Assembly (NCBI GenBank): GCA_028456385.1
Contig: JALNQF010000205.1
Coordinates: 1 to 64,000, forward strand
DNA length: 64,000 nt
From: Ophiosphaerella korrae
Taxonomy: Eukaryota; Ascomycota; Dothideomycetes; Pleosporales; Phaeosphaeriaceae
Direction: 5' to 3'
Below the pieces are notes generated by a model. The model was given only the letters and a program-made list of their open reading frames with translations. It had not been told where the DNA came from and ran no database searches. The first letter of the stretch is position 1; each line of letters begins with the position of its first letter. The position numbers were made by a program, and so were the translations under genes. Shown here piece by piece: positions 1 through 11,989 of this stretch.

Positions 1-145
1 AAGATAACTTAATAAAGTAGTTTTAATAATTAACTAAAAAGAGTAAATAGTAAATAAAGCTATCTAAGTAAGTACTAGGTATATATACCTAGTAGCTTAC
101 TAAGCGCTAACTAAAAGTAGAAAGGTAGTTAAATATTAGTAAGTT
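1..145 (-). repeat. Left LTR copy (3' LTR of the minus-strand element), truncated by window edge
   Basis: These 145 bases match 8469-8613 with only two differences by eye, both transitions (A/G and T/C). The match begins at the first base of the window, so the repeat continues to the left. The near identity of two heavily mutated copies suggests that both were driven to the same RIP end state, so it should not be used to date the insertion. Confidence 0.8.
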
Positions 146-285
146 GTAAACTTACTAATATATTAGTAAGTTCGCAATATTAGTAAGTTTGCGATATTAG
201 TAAGTTGTAAACTAACTAATATATTAGTAAGTTTATAATATTAGTAAGTTTACTATATTAGTAAGTTATAAACTTACTAATATTA
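134..285. repeat. Array of ATTAGTAAGTT motifs in both orientations
   Basis: The 11-mer ATTAGTAAGTT and its reverse complement recur many times with 2-6 nt spacers (TTATAAT, TCGCAAT, TTGCGAT). Adjacent opposite copies form palindromes such as AACTTACTAATATATTAG. A related array is at 9168-9265, and both arrays run into the same flank (AAATAAGAGATATAAGAGAT). It therefore looks like part of the LTR and not an independent satellite. Confidence 0.7.
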
Positions 286-3200
286 GTATAAAAATAAGAG
301 ATATAAGAGATAACTTCTTTATACGTCTCTTTCTTTTTAAAGAGTAAATTCCTAGAGCTTAAAAAAGGCTCTAATTAACTAATAATACCTATTAGGTAGT
401 AGTAGTAGTAGCTAGAGTTAAAGAAGTTAACTATTTTTAGAGTCGAAATCGTTATTTATAGAGTATAGAGCTAAGGTTTTTACTAATTTTAGTATAAAAT
501 TAAGACTTATATAACTTCTATATATAAAATATATTAACTATAAACTTTTTTTTACTACTTCTACTTTATACTAATAAAATTAAACCTAAAAGTATTTATA
601 TATAGTATAAGAGAAAGTAAAGTTAATACTACTAAGTAACTTAATAGTACTAGATCTTTATATAAGTACTTACTATAGATATAAGCTTTGTAATAAGTAG
701 GTTTATTAATATAGGGGACCTAGTAAGCTTAATATTTATAAGTATTAGGGGGTAGGTAGTATAGAGTAGCCTTAGCTAGGAATTTAGTAGCTAGTTATAA
801 ATTCTATAATAGTAAACTAGACTTACGCGTAACTAGTTATAAGGGAGTGTAGTAGTTATAGCTATAGTAGTAGGGGTAGGCTCTAACCTAAAAAGAGTCT
901 TATACTTACTAGCTAAAGTAAACTATTCTTACTATTTTTATACTATAATTTATCTTTAGCTAGTAGTAAAGTTTTCTAATTATACCTTAGAGGGCCTTTT
1001 TACGCCTACTAATAGCTAAAGTACTTTACTAGGTTACGTCTTTATTAGGCTCTATTTTAAGTATATAGTTAGTATTTTAGGCTTTTCTAAGTAGTTCTAG
1101 TAAAAGTTAAAAGTAGTAATTATACTTTATAAAGAGGCTTTTTTATACCTATTAATAGTTTTAGGCTTATTTAAGTAGTTCTAGTAAAAGCTAAAAGTAG
1201 TAATTATACCTTAGAGGGGGCTTTTTTATACCTATTAGTAGGTTAGAATACCTTAATAGGTTATATTTTTATTAGAGCTCTATTTTTTTAGTATATATAG
1301 AGTTAGTAGTTTAGTTTTCTCTAAGTAGCTTTATATTTTATAAATTCTTTTACTAGCTCTTATATAAGTTTATTATAGCTAGTTTAGTAGACTAGGTAGT
1401 ACTATTCTATGTATTTTCTACGCTCTTTAAAGCGTACGTCTAAGATAGCTTCTACTAGGTATTTTTTATATATACTACTAGTTTCTTTATTAGTAATAAT
1501 AATAGAGATTAGCTATAGTAGGTCTTAATCTAGTAAAGGCTTCTAATCTTTAGAGTATAAGAGTTTTAGAGAGAAGACTAAGAATACGCCTTTACTTAGT
1601 ATTTCTTAAAGTAGTACTAGCTTATATACTCTACTATTATAGATAACTTTTTTAATAGAGTATAGGCTTACTTATTAGTAGTCTAATTTTAGAGTTAGCT
1701 AAGTAGTTCTCTAATTAGCTATACTAATATAGGCTTAGTTACTAACTTTATATACTAGTTTACTTTAGTAAGAAGTATTAGCTTAGGCTACTTACTCTTA
1801 TTATACCTAGAGTATTTTTTCTTTAAAGTAAGCTACTAGGTTACTATAAGTATTAAGTAGCTTATTAGCTTATATATATTAGTTATATTAGGCTAGGTTT
1901 AGTTAATCTTTATTGTTTTTACTAGAGTATATACTACTATAAGGGTAATACTTTAGATCTATAAGAAATAGAGTTATCTTAATAGATATATTAATAGTAT
2001 TATTTACTTAGAACTTAGTTACGTATAGCTAAGCTACTTAGTTATCTTACGTGTAGTTAACGTATTACCTTAGAAAGATTTCTAGGGCTTAATTTACTTA
2101 CTTAGTTTAGCTATTAGTTTCTAAGTAGTATATAGTTAAGAGCTTTTATATAATATAGAAGCGTTTATATATATAGCGCTAAAATTAGTTAATAAAAGTT
2201 ATCTCTTTATTAGATATAATATTTATTAGGACTTTATAAAGCTTAAAAATAGATATAAAATATTAGGTAGCTTTTTTTAGTTTTAGAGACTTATAGGAGA
2301 AGAAATAGCGTCTTTTTATAAGGTAGTAGTAAACTACTAAAATATATTTATAAATCTAGCTACTATTTTTACTAGTTAGTAAGGCTTAGATATAGTCTAC
2401 TAAGATATTAGTCTAGAGTGCGTAGAGAATTAGTATAGGTTAAAAGTAACTAAGTTTACTATCTTATAAGTTCTTTATATAGTAGTAGATTAGGTATATA
2501 TTATAAAATTACTTAATAGCTTAAAGTATCTTAAGCTAATAATAGTACTTATATATTAGATATAGCGTACTATAGAGTTTTTTATAGCTTACTAACTAAT
2601 AGTTATAGTATAAATTAAAGATTTAGTAGTATAGATAGGTATTTAGAGAGATATATAGACGCGTTTTATTAACTTAGAAGTACTTTTCTTTTTCTAATCT
2701 AGTAGAGCTAATATTAGTATATAAGAAGTAGTATCTTACTTTATAGAAAGCTTTTAATAGTTTTTATTATCTACTATCTATAGTAGTAAATATAGCTTAG
2801 GCTACGTAGTCTTCTAAGTATACTATATCTAGTAATTCTTCTATTAGGCGTAGGTTAATAATATATAGTAAGAGTTTTAGGTCTAGTTCTCTATTATAGA
2901 GTAGTAAAAAATTCTCTAGTAAGTTTACTAATATAGGTTTTATTCCTATAATATAGTAAAGGTAGGTATATACTATAGTAGCTTATTTTAGCGTAAATCT
3001 ATCTAGCTTTTATAGGTTTACGAGGCTTAGAGCGCGAATTACTATATCTAGTATAGGTTTTACGCCTAGGGCTAAGACTTAAGGGCTTAAGATAATTTAG
3101 TTAGCTCCTAATACTTATAGATTAGAATTATCTATAGGGTAATCTTATAGTTAGTAGCTTAGGGCGTCTATAACTTTGTTTATATTACTAGGTGCGTATT

Positions 3201-3360
3201 TAATATAGAAATTAAATTAGGATAAGAATAATAACTAGTAAGCCTAGTAGTAATTAAGCTTTTTAGTTATTATAAAAGTTTCTAAATTATAGTAGTCTAT
3301 TATAATATAGATTGTATATAGACTACTTATAAGCTCTAGTTTTTATTCTTTAAATACTTA

Positions 3361-4005
3361 GATTATAGCTATAAGTTCTAGGTTGTAGATATTATAATTA
3401 TATTCTACTAGAGTGTGTTTTTTTAAGAAGAAGCTAACTAGCTATTAGATTCTATCCTAGTTTAGTTAGCTTATTACTCTACCTAAAGCCTACTTAGAGG
3501 TATTAGTTTAGATATAAATTAGTTTTAAGGAGTTAAAGTAAAGTAAGACTATACTTAGCTAGAAAGTAGCTTTTAGTTTATTAAAAGTATCTATATATTT
3601 TTAGGTAATTATAAAGAGCTTATACTAAGTCTTTTAAAAAGGTAGCTTATCTCCTTTAGTAAGTTTAGTAATAACTTTAGACTTAATTAACTTAGTAAGT
3701 AGTAAGGTAAAGCTTAAGTAATTCTTAATAAAGCGCTAGAGAAATCTAGTATAGCCTAGAAAGGCTAGGACTTTTTTAGTAGTCTTTAGTATTTCTTACT
3801 CCTAGATAGCTTTAACTTTAGAGGGATCTATTATAATTCTTTTATTAGAGATAATTATACCTAAAAACTTAACTAAAGTAGTATAAAGGCTAGATTTTTT
3901 AGAGTTTACGTAGAAGCCTTACTTTTTTAGTTATATAAGTACTTTATAAACGTACTAGATATAGTCTATTTTATTATTAGAGTATATTAGGATATTATCT
4001 ATATA
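3361..4005 (-). pseudogene. Degenerate gypsy pol: reverse transcriptase and RNase H-like traces
   Basis: On the minus strand 3979-4005 reads YIDNILIYS, the Y[VI]DD active-site box of gypsy reverse transcriptases with the second Asp changed to Asn, a G-to-A change. Further downstream, 3721-3762 reads FLGYTRFL-stop-RFIKN, the conserved FLGF.NFYRRFI segment that follows the reverse transcriptase, with an in-frame TAG. 3361-3399 reads NYNIYNLELIAII, matching the NYEIYDKELLAI box of the RNase H-like domain. Order and spacing fit Ty3/gypsy and not copia. Asp-to-Asn and Gln-to-stop are the changes expected from RIP. Confidence 0.8.
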
Positions 4006-7000
4006 TATAGTATAGAAGTTATCTAAATATTCTAGTAGGGCTAAGTTAATAGCGCGCTAGAAAGTAGCTAGTGTATTAGTAAGGCTAAAGGGTACTACCT
4101 TATAAGTATATATACTAAAGTAAGTAATAAAAGTAGTTAGCTATTCTAAATTTAAGGTAATACGTAAGTAGTAAAAGGTGTATATTATATTAAATTTAGA
4201 GAATATCTTTACTTTATTTAAGTAGGCTAGTATTTCTCTAAAGAATAGAATAGAGTACTAGTCTTTAATAGTAGATTCGTTTAGCTTGTAGTAGTCTATA
4301 TAGACTTATAAGCTACTATCTAGTTTAGCTATAATTAGTAGGTTATTCTTAGCTAAGGAGCTATATTTACTAATAAAGCTCTTACCTTCTATTTCTTAGA
4401 TATATTTCTAGATTACTTTATTTTATTTTCTAGTAAAGAGGTAAGGTTTAGTGTCTAGGATTTTTACGCTAAGTTTAAGAGTAATTTCTAGGTTATATAG
4501 CTTATAAGGGAGAAGTTTCTTAGTAGCTTTTTTATTAAAATAAGGTATTAGGTCTTAATATAGTTAGAGTAGTTTTATAGATAGAATATCTTTAAACTTT
4601 ACTATAAGTAGTAGTTTATAAAATTATATATAATCTACTTCTTTAGCTACTTTATAGTAGTATACTAGTAGTAGTATTTTATTTAAAGTAAGTACTATAA
4701 GTATATATTTACTTCTTCTAGTAAAGGCCTTAATTATATAATAACTAATAGTTTAAATATCTATTAACAAGTTCTATTTATACTTATTAGGGTGCCTACT
4801 TAGAGGCTCTATAGGAGTAGATAATAGTTTAAGTGCTAGCTTCTTTAAGGTTATAGTAGAGTAATATCTAGGTATACTATAGTATACTACTAAGGAGATT
4901 TTATTAGTTATCTAGTAGTACTATTAGTAGTAAGTATTAAGGAATAATAACGTTCTATAGTAGTAGTTAGGTTTAATAGTATAGGCTTTACGCTATAAAA
5001 ATTCTAGAATAAAGTTAAATTAGCTTATATTTTTAATAATATAAGTAGAGGTCTATTTAATATTTACGCTTACTTATAAGTAGAACTTAACCTAATATAT
5101 AATAGACTTAGATAGAGAACTATTATATCCTTTATAGATAATAAGTTAAAGTAGCTAGATAGTTTATAATTTTATAGTTATCTAGATAAATTTTTATTAA
5201 ATAAAGTTTATGTTAGCTCTATTATTAGCTAGAGTTCTAGCTATATAAGGTACTATAGAGTCTTTACCTAAGAAGCTAGTAAATAAAAATTAGTTTAGCT
5301 TAGCTTCTATTAGATTAGTTAGTAGTTTCTTATACTAGACTATCTATATTCTATAAGTAAGTATATAAGATATAGCTATACTAGGAGTTATACTTTAGTA
5401 GTTAATTGCGCTCTTCTAGTTTATATAATCTCTAGGTTAAGGCTTTAGGCCTAGAGAACGTTGTTTTCTAAATCCTAGTCTAAGTTAAGCTCTAGTTCTA
5501 GCTCTATATCTAGTTAAAGGTTATATTTAAAGAATTAGTCCTCTATTTCTATATCTATTTTAGAGTCTATTACTATATAGGTAGCTATATAGTAGTTTAT
5601 AGTATTAGTAAGTATTTTAGATCTAGTAGCTTTTATTTATTTATAAGTAGTATAGTTTAGCTTCTTAATACCTATCTTTTTATAGCCTTAGTATAAAATT
5701 ATTTTAGAGTTCTTAGTTTTAATTATAGTAGTCTTTTTACTAGTTAGGTATATTCTTCTAAATATACCTTCTAGTTATAGTTAATAGTGTTTTAGTTCTT
5801 ATAAAGTTATAGCTAGTTTTTCTTTAAAGTTTTATATTTACGCTCTTAGTTTAGCTCTTATAGGCGCTAGGGTATAAAGCTAGGTTTACTTAAGGCTTAT
5901 ATCTAGGTTATAATTATTTACTTTATTTTCTAATATTAAGATTATCTTTTAAAAATTAGTAGGGCTATTATAGATACTAGAGGTAGTACTAGTAGCCTTT
6001 CTAAGCTAAGGTTATAGCTTTTTTTAAAAGTAGATATTATATAGCTATAGGTTCTATTATAGTTTAAGGCTAATATTATTAAATTTAGAGAGGAATTTAG
6101 CTTATACTAACTAGGTAGTTTTATAGATTAGTTAATCTAGTCTAAATTTAGCTATTTCTAGAGTTTTATAATATACTTCTCTTAATCTTACTATATCTAT
6201 ATTACTAAATTAGTAAAAAAGTATAAAGAAATATATAAATTCTTCTTAGTATAGGTAAGTAATACTATTTAAGATAGTAAGGTATAAGTAAGCTAATCCT
6301 ATATAGTAGTATATAATAATATTAGCTTAGGTTTATAAGCTAATATATTTTTTTCTATTAGTAATAAAGTAATTATATATAGACTAGATAAAGGATATAA
6401 TATCTATATAGTATCTTGTACCTAAAAATTATAGAGGTTTTATAGAGTAGTCTTCTTATTCTTTATACTAGTAAAAATTAAAGGCTAGCTCTTAAATACT
6501 AGTTAAAAAGAAAGTTAAGGTAAACTCTTCTCTATTAAAGATATAGTAGCTTACTACTAGTACTTAGAGTTTAAACTCTCTTTTAAAGAAGCTAAGTTAC
6601 TAGCCTTATAGTAAGATCTTAGTATAAAGTAGTTCTATATCTTTTTACGCTAGTATATTAAAGTTAAAAGTTTTTAGCTTAGTTTATTTAGCTATTAAGT
6701 CTTTTTAGTAGATTACTACTTTACGTAAGTAGTTATATTTTACTATAGCTTTTTCTTATAAAGCTTTATACTAAGTAGCTCTTTAGCTTAAAGTATTATA
6801 TTACTCTATAATATAGTTATAGTCTAGTAGTAATTATACTAGGTATTCTTAGAGTTAGGCTAATTAGTTATCTTATTAAGAGAGTTATTTATCTAATTTA
6901 CTTACCTTAGCTATAAGCTTCTAGTTTTATTTGTTTACTACGTTAATTATATCTTATATCTAGGTATTTATAACTACTAGGTATAATACTATTCTAGCTA

Positions 7001-8468
7001 GGGTAAATTCTCTAAGAGATAAGTAATTACTAGGTTTATTATCCTTAATTCCTTAGTATAAAGTTAGTAGTAGAGTATAAAATAAGGGTTAGAGCTTAGT
7101 AAACTTAGTAAGTAATTTCTTAAGTTTATTTTAAGATATAAAAACTATTCTTAGTAGTAGGTTTTTATTAATTGTAGCGTTTAATAGTAAGTTATTCCTT
7201 AGCTCTTCTAGGATCTTAAGCTTAGATATAGGCTAGGGTAATAATACTTAGCTAATGTTTAGTTAGGCATTATTAATTAAGTTGTTTAATACAGTCTAGT
7301 TATTAAAAGAGACCTTAGTAACTAGTCTATACCTTAAGGGGCTACCTTAGTTAAAGGGGGTAGAGTTTATATCTAGGTTAAATTCTTCTATAATAGGTTA
7401 GTTAGGAGTAGCTAAGTCTATTATAGAGCTATTAGCTAAAAAGGTACCTAGTGCTTATTAGAGAATTATATTAGGTTAGAAATTAAGTTTACTAGGTAGT
7501 CTTAGCTAAATAAAGGATTTAAAGTCTATTACCTATTTTCTTTTATCTTTTTATAAGGGAGTCTTAAGATATTATTAGAAGTTACTTAGTACTTTTTTTA
7601 TTAGAGTAGTTAGTATAGTAAGTCTTTAAGTCTATTTTTCTAGAGACTTAGTTCTAGCGCGTATTTTATAGATTTTTTATAGTATAGTAGTTCTAGAGCG
7701 TTCTCTTAGTTCTTTACTAGATTTATAGTCTACTATTTATAGCGTATCTTTATTTTATAAGTATACTTAGTTTAAGTAATAAAGAGGTTATAAGCTAGTA
7801 TTATTTTAGTTTAAGAGGCTAGCTTTTAAAGAGATAGAAGATTTTTTATATAACTAAGTTATAGTATAATAAGCTAAGTTATAGTAGTTATATACTATAT
7901 TAGTATATTTAGCTATTAGTTTATAGAGATTTAGATCTTTAGCGCTAGCTAGTAAAGGTTTTAGTAGAGTCTAGAGCGCTTTATTACTTAGTTCTTATAA
8001 ATTAAGTACTAGTAATTTATATAAGTTTAGAAGTCTTTTCTTTCTCTAGTACTACTACCTAGGTTTAATACTTAGTATAAGTACGCCTTTACTTAAGTAT
8101 ATATAGTAAGTATAAGCTAAAGCTTTATAACTTATAAAGTAGTTAAACTACTTTTCTTTAGTATATATTTCTTTCTAGAACGTTAGCGCTAGTACTAGTA
8201 AAAAAGGAGCGCTAGAAACCTTAACTAGAACTATAATGTAGTAAACTTAAGGGGCTACCTAGTACGCTGTAGCTAAAGTAGGATCTAATTCCTAGTAGTA
8301 TAGTTCTTTTTAGCTAGCTAGGCTTAATTAAGAGTTAGCTATAATTAGCTATCTTATAGTAACTCTAGCGTAAGTAAGAAAGCTACTAGTATAGTTCTAG
8401 GTTATAGAAAAGCCTATAAAAGTAAAATATTTATAGAGATCTACTATTATATAAAGTAGACTTTATAT

Positions 8469-8613
8469 AAGATAACTTAATAAAGTAGTTTTAATAATTA
8501 ACTAAAAAGAGTAAATAGTAGATAAAGCTATCTAAGTAAGTACTAGGTATATATACCTAGTAGCCTACTAAGCGCTAACTAAAAGTAGAAAGGTAGTTAA
8601 ATATTAGTAAGTT
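8469..8613 (-). repeat. Right LTR copy (part of the 5' LTR of the minus-strand element)
   Basis: This is the direct repeat of 1-145. In the left copy, position 145 continues straight into the ATTAGTAAGTT array. Here unrelated sequence (8614-9165) follows before the array and its AAATAAGAGATATAAGAGAT flank resume at 9168-9293. The right LTR therefore appears to be split by an insertion. Confidence 0.75.
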
Positions 8614-9165
8614 ATTATTAGATTTAAAAGAAGTTATAGTAATTTAATAAAAAGGCTTTTTTGTAATAGCTATATAAGGGCCTTATTAGAGAGAGATACT
8701 AAGGCTTTTAGAAAAGCTCTTTTTAAGTTAGTTACCTATAACTTAAAAGTAATAAGTATAAACTAAGTAGATTAATTATTCTCTCTATCTCTAGCCCTAC
8801 GCTCTATTTATATATCTACAATACAGTAGTCTTAGCTAGGTCTCTTAAGATAGTAGTAAGCTAGATCCTTAACACCCCTTTATTAAAGTACTAGTTTCTT
8901 TATTGTATTAGTTATACTAACGTAGTCTATCTCCTTATATATAAGATTCTTTGTTTAATTCCTTTATTTATAAAAGTTAAGGCTATAATCCTTTTAGCTA
9001 TAGTAAGGTTAGTAGCTTAGCGATTGTTATACCTATGCGCTAAGCTAATTAGATTGTAGCACTAGCTTAAGCGAGCTAATTAATAGATTCTAGGTACACC
9101 TAGAATCTATTGCGCCTCTCCGCGTATATACTATCGAGTATCTAATTATATAACTTATCTAATAG
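8614..9165. mobile_element. About 550-bp insert splitting the right LTR
   Basis: It interrupts the LTR relative to the left copy. It is less RIP-mutated than its surroundings: CA and TG dinucleotides reappear and cytosine runs such as AACACCCC survive. Its two ends carry related inverted sequences (ATTAGTAAGTTATTATTAGA on the left; on the right, reading inward on the other strand, ATTAGTAAGTTTATAACTAT), so a small terminal-inverted-repeat element is possible. The motif belongs to the LTR array, so this could also be coincidence. No coding potential was seen. Confidence 0.4.
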
Positions 9166-9167
9166 TT

Positions 9168-9265
9168 ATAAACTTACTAATATATTAGTAAGTTTATAAT
9201 ATTAGTAAGTTTATAATATTAGTAAGTTTACGATATTAGTAAGTTGTAAACTTACTAATATTAGT
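9168..9265. repeat. Second ATTAGTAAGTT array
   Basis: It has the same 11-mer in both orientations as 134-285, and the following flank (AAATAAGAGATATAAGAGAT) is also shared with the left copy. It is the continuation of the right LTR beyond the 8614-9165 insert. Confidence 0.65.
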
Positions 9266-9334
9266 GCGAAAATAAGAGATATAAGAGATAACTCCCTTAT
9301 AATAGTATACTATATCTTTCTTTAACTTTAATTA

Positions 9335-10100
9335 GTAGTCTCTTATGTAGTAGCCTTTCTTACTATAGTTAAAGTACGTAAAGTCTTTATTCTTCTTCTT
9401 TCTTTTATCCTTGTTAGCGTTAAGGATTATAGGGTCTCCCTTGTTATAATTCTAGGTATAACCTCTATATTTGTTTTTCTTCTATTCTTGAAGATTATTA
9501 TTAATTTGTATTACCTATTACTTTAGAGCTTCTAGTGTTCTAGGCTTTTCTATATAGATTATTTTGTATCGAATTTTTAAATTTAGTTCTTACTTAAATT
9601 ATAACATTAAAGCTAACTCGTTTTATTCTATATTCTATAATAGTTATTTAAACTATAATACGTACTTTAGAATACTTTAGTTTTATATAAGCTTTTCTAG
9701 CTATTCTTTAGCCTATTAGGTAATATCTATATCTCTAAATACTACTCTTATTTGTTTAGTAAAGTATTTATAACTTCTAAAAATAGCTCTAGTTTTATCT
9801 TTCTAGGTTATTAGAGAATATATTATGTAGTTAGTCTAGTAAGGTTTATACTATCTTATTACGTCTTCTTTAAGGTATAATCTAATATATATTACTTTCT
9901 TTTCTTTTGTATTAAAGTATAGTACTTATATATCTATCTAGAGTTATACTAATATAATAAAAGGTTTTAATTTCTCTCTTGTTCTATTAAATTTCTTAAG
10001 AATAGGTATCTTTAGTAGTTTCTTTATTGTACTTATCTCTAGTCTTTATATAATTAACTCTATTTAATTCTAGCCTATAATAATAGCTTTTATCTATACT
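9335..10100 (-). pseudogene. Retrotransposon gag relic with a mutated CCHC zinc knuckle
   Basis: On the minus strand 9335-9376 reads YFNYSKKGYYIRDY, preceded by a Lys-rich stretch (KDKRKKKNKDF). This is the gag zinc knuckle CxxCxxxGHxxxxC with all three Cys and the His changed to Tyr (TGT/TGC and CAT/CAC to TAT/TAC). Upstream on the same strand a broken open frame continues to about 10100 with stops at former Trp codons. The RIP intensity is lower than in 1-8600, and the relic lies outside the LTRs of the first element, so it probably belongs to a second, nested or neighbouring element. The right boundary is a guess. Confidence 0.6.
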
Positions 10101-11830
10101 TTATTCTACTTTACGTAGTCTTGTAGTTTCTTGTTCTATATTTCTAAAGTATTAATTACTATTTTTATATTTTCTTTATCTAAGATTAAATTATTAATAC
10201 AATCTTTAATTGTTTCCTATATAGTACTATTAGACTTACAACTACTCTTAGGTACTTTACTTATTAAACTTTCTACTATCGTATTAGCTAGACTATATAC
10301 TACTTACGCTTTACTTCTTGTAATAACTAAATTAGTAAGGTATTATAGGCTACCTATTATTAACTATAAGTACCTATCTAGGTAGGTTAGTAAATTGCAA
10401 GGTAATAATAAAAGCTTGTATAAGGATCTACAATAACTATAAATAATAGAAGATATTTCGCAACTATCTTGTATTAGCGTTCTATAGTTAAAGGATTAAA
10501 TTACTAATACTATCCTAATAATACGTATTACTACTAACTATATACTTGTTATAATCTATTAATCTATAGTTACTAAGACTAATAGATTATAGATTATCTT
10601 AATCTATAATCTACTAATACTAAAAGTCTATAGATTATAGATTACCTTAGGTGTCCTAATTATATATAGCCTCCTAGTTAGGTTTATATCTCTTAGGGTT
10701 ATATAAGTCTAAGTTAATTATTATAAAGCTAATTAGTTCTATCTATAGCTCTCTTATTACTATTATAACAATTTTAGAGTAGCTATCTTAGTAATATAGC
10801 TACTTTACTAATAGAATACGTTATTACTTATAAGAGTAGTAAAGTACTTCTCTATATTTAATATACGCTAATCCTAGCTCTAATACATAATAAAATATAG
10901 CCTCTCTCCTATAAGTAGCTAATTATGTTAGTAATGTATTTATAATACGTTTAAGTAATCTTCTATTTTTACTCTTTAGTACTACTAGTAAAGTATTAGG
11001 CTATAGGTCTCTTTATAGTAGAGGTAAACCTCTAACTTAAATTATTAATTAATTCTAATATATATACTACTATTATTAACGTAAGTATATTAGAATTGCG
11101 ATTAGAATATATTATTATACTTACCTAATAGCTTTTACTTTACTATCTAAATCCTTTAAGATATACTATAATCTCTTAAGTATATCCTAATATATATTAT
11201 TAATAGTAGTATAAGAATACGTTTTAAGGCTATCTTTAAGATATTTATAGTACTTAATCTTAGAGTACTAATACTTATATTGTATTATAGGTTAGTTATT
11301 AAAGAATAGAGAGACTATCTAGTTTTCCTTATAATAGGAGACTTTTGTATATTAAAACTAGAATACGTTTAGTACGCGTTCTAAATATAATCTATATCTT
11401 TATACCTTAATTACGTAGCTAAGGATTGTCTTATAGTCTAGTAAGCTCCTATTACTTTTCCTAATTATTAGAATAACGTACGCTAGCCTCTTCTCTAAGT
11501 ATTTAGGATATATAGGAACTATAGGGATATATTAGACGTCTACTATAGTTAGTAGGCCTCCTTAACTACTACTACTAGTAAAAAGTATCTTATTATCCTA
11601 GAATATATTAAAATTACGTTTAGATAACGTTTTATTTATTTATACTTAGTTACTACTACTATTATTACTACTAGTTAGGTATATAGGTAAAGTAAACTTA
11701 TTACTAATTTTGAAACTTAGGTTAATATTAGTAGAAGTTAGTTACTAAATACTAAATAGGTTATATAGCATAAATAAGCTATTAAGTTAATCTATTATTA
11801 GAGAAAAGTTTATCTAACTATAAACTTTTG
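10101..11830. other. AT-rich RIP-affected remainder, no gene
   Basis: It is still AT-rich with moderate CA/TG depletion. 10555-10645 contains several copies of CTATAGATT and its reverse complement, forming local palindromes. Open frames on either strand are short, hydrophobic-looking products of AT bias, and I recognise no domain. It is probably the remains of one or more further transposons. Confidence 0.5.
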
Positions 11831-11989
11831 TTTAGTTGAGATAAGAATTTTATTTTTCAGCTGAAAGCGGTTAATATGCCTGTTGTGGTTTGGCGCCATC
11901 TCAACCGAGGCAAATCCATAGTCAGTTGACCTGCTGCCTCCTGTTACTTTTCGCCTCCGGACTGTTACCTTTCGCCTCCCAAGTCTGCT

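Larger units (their letters stand above)
1..9293 (-). mobile_element. RIP-destroyed Ty3/gypsy-like LTR retrotransposon
   Basis: The block is very AT-rich and has almost no CA or TG dinucleotides, while CG dinucleotides survive; this is what CpA-to-TpA RIP on both strands produces. Read on the minus strand, it keeps pol traces in the right order for a gypsy element: a reverse-transcriptase active-site remnant (YIDN) at 3979-4005, an FLGY...RFIKN segment at 3721-3762 and an RNase H-like NYNIYNLEL segment at 3361-3399. Direct repeats at 1-145 and 8469-8613 mark LTRs. A purine tract on the minus strand at about 327-340, next to the left LTR, could be the polypurine tract. Stops interrupt every frame, so nothing is expressed. 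The left LTR is cut by the window edge. The right limit (9293) is where similarity to the left LTR region ends, allowing for a 550-bp interruption. Confidence 0.8.

Noticed and set aside
134..285. CRISPR-like array of ATTAGTAAGTT repeats
   Set aside because: Repeats are 11 nt, in both orientations, with 2-6 nt spacers, inside an LTR of a eukaryotic genome.
10131..10385. 84-aa open frame in the AT block
   Set aside because: A Leu/Ile/Tyr-rich product of AT bias, overlapping gag-type sequence on the other strand; no motif.
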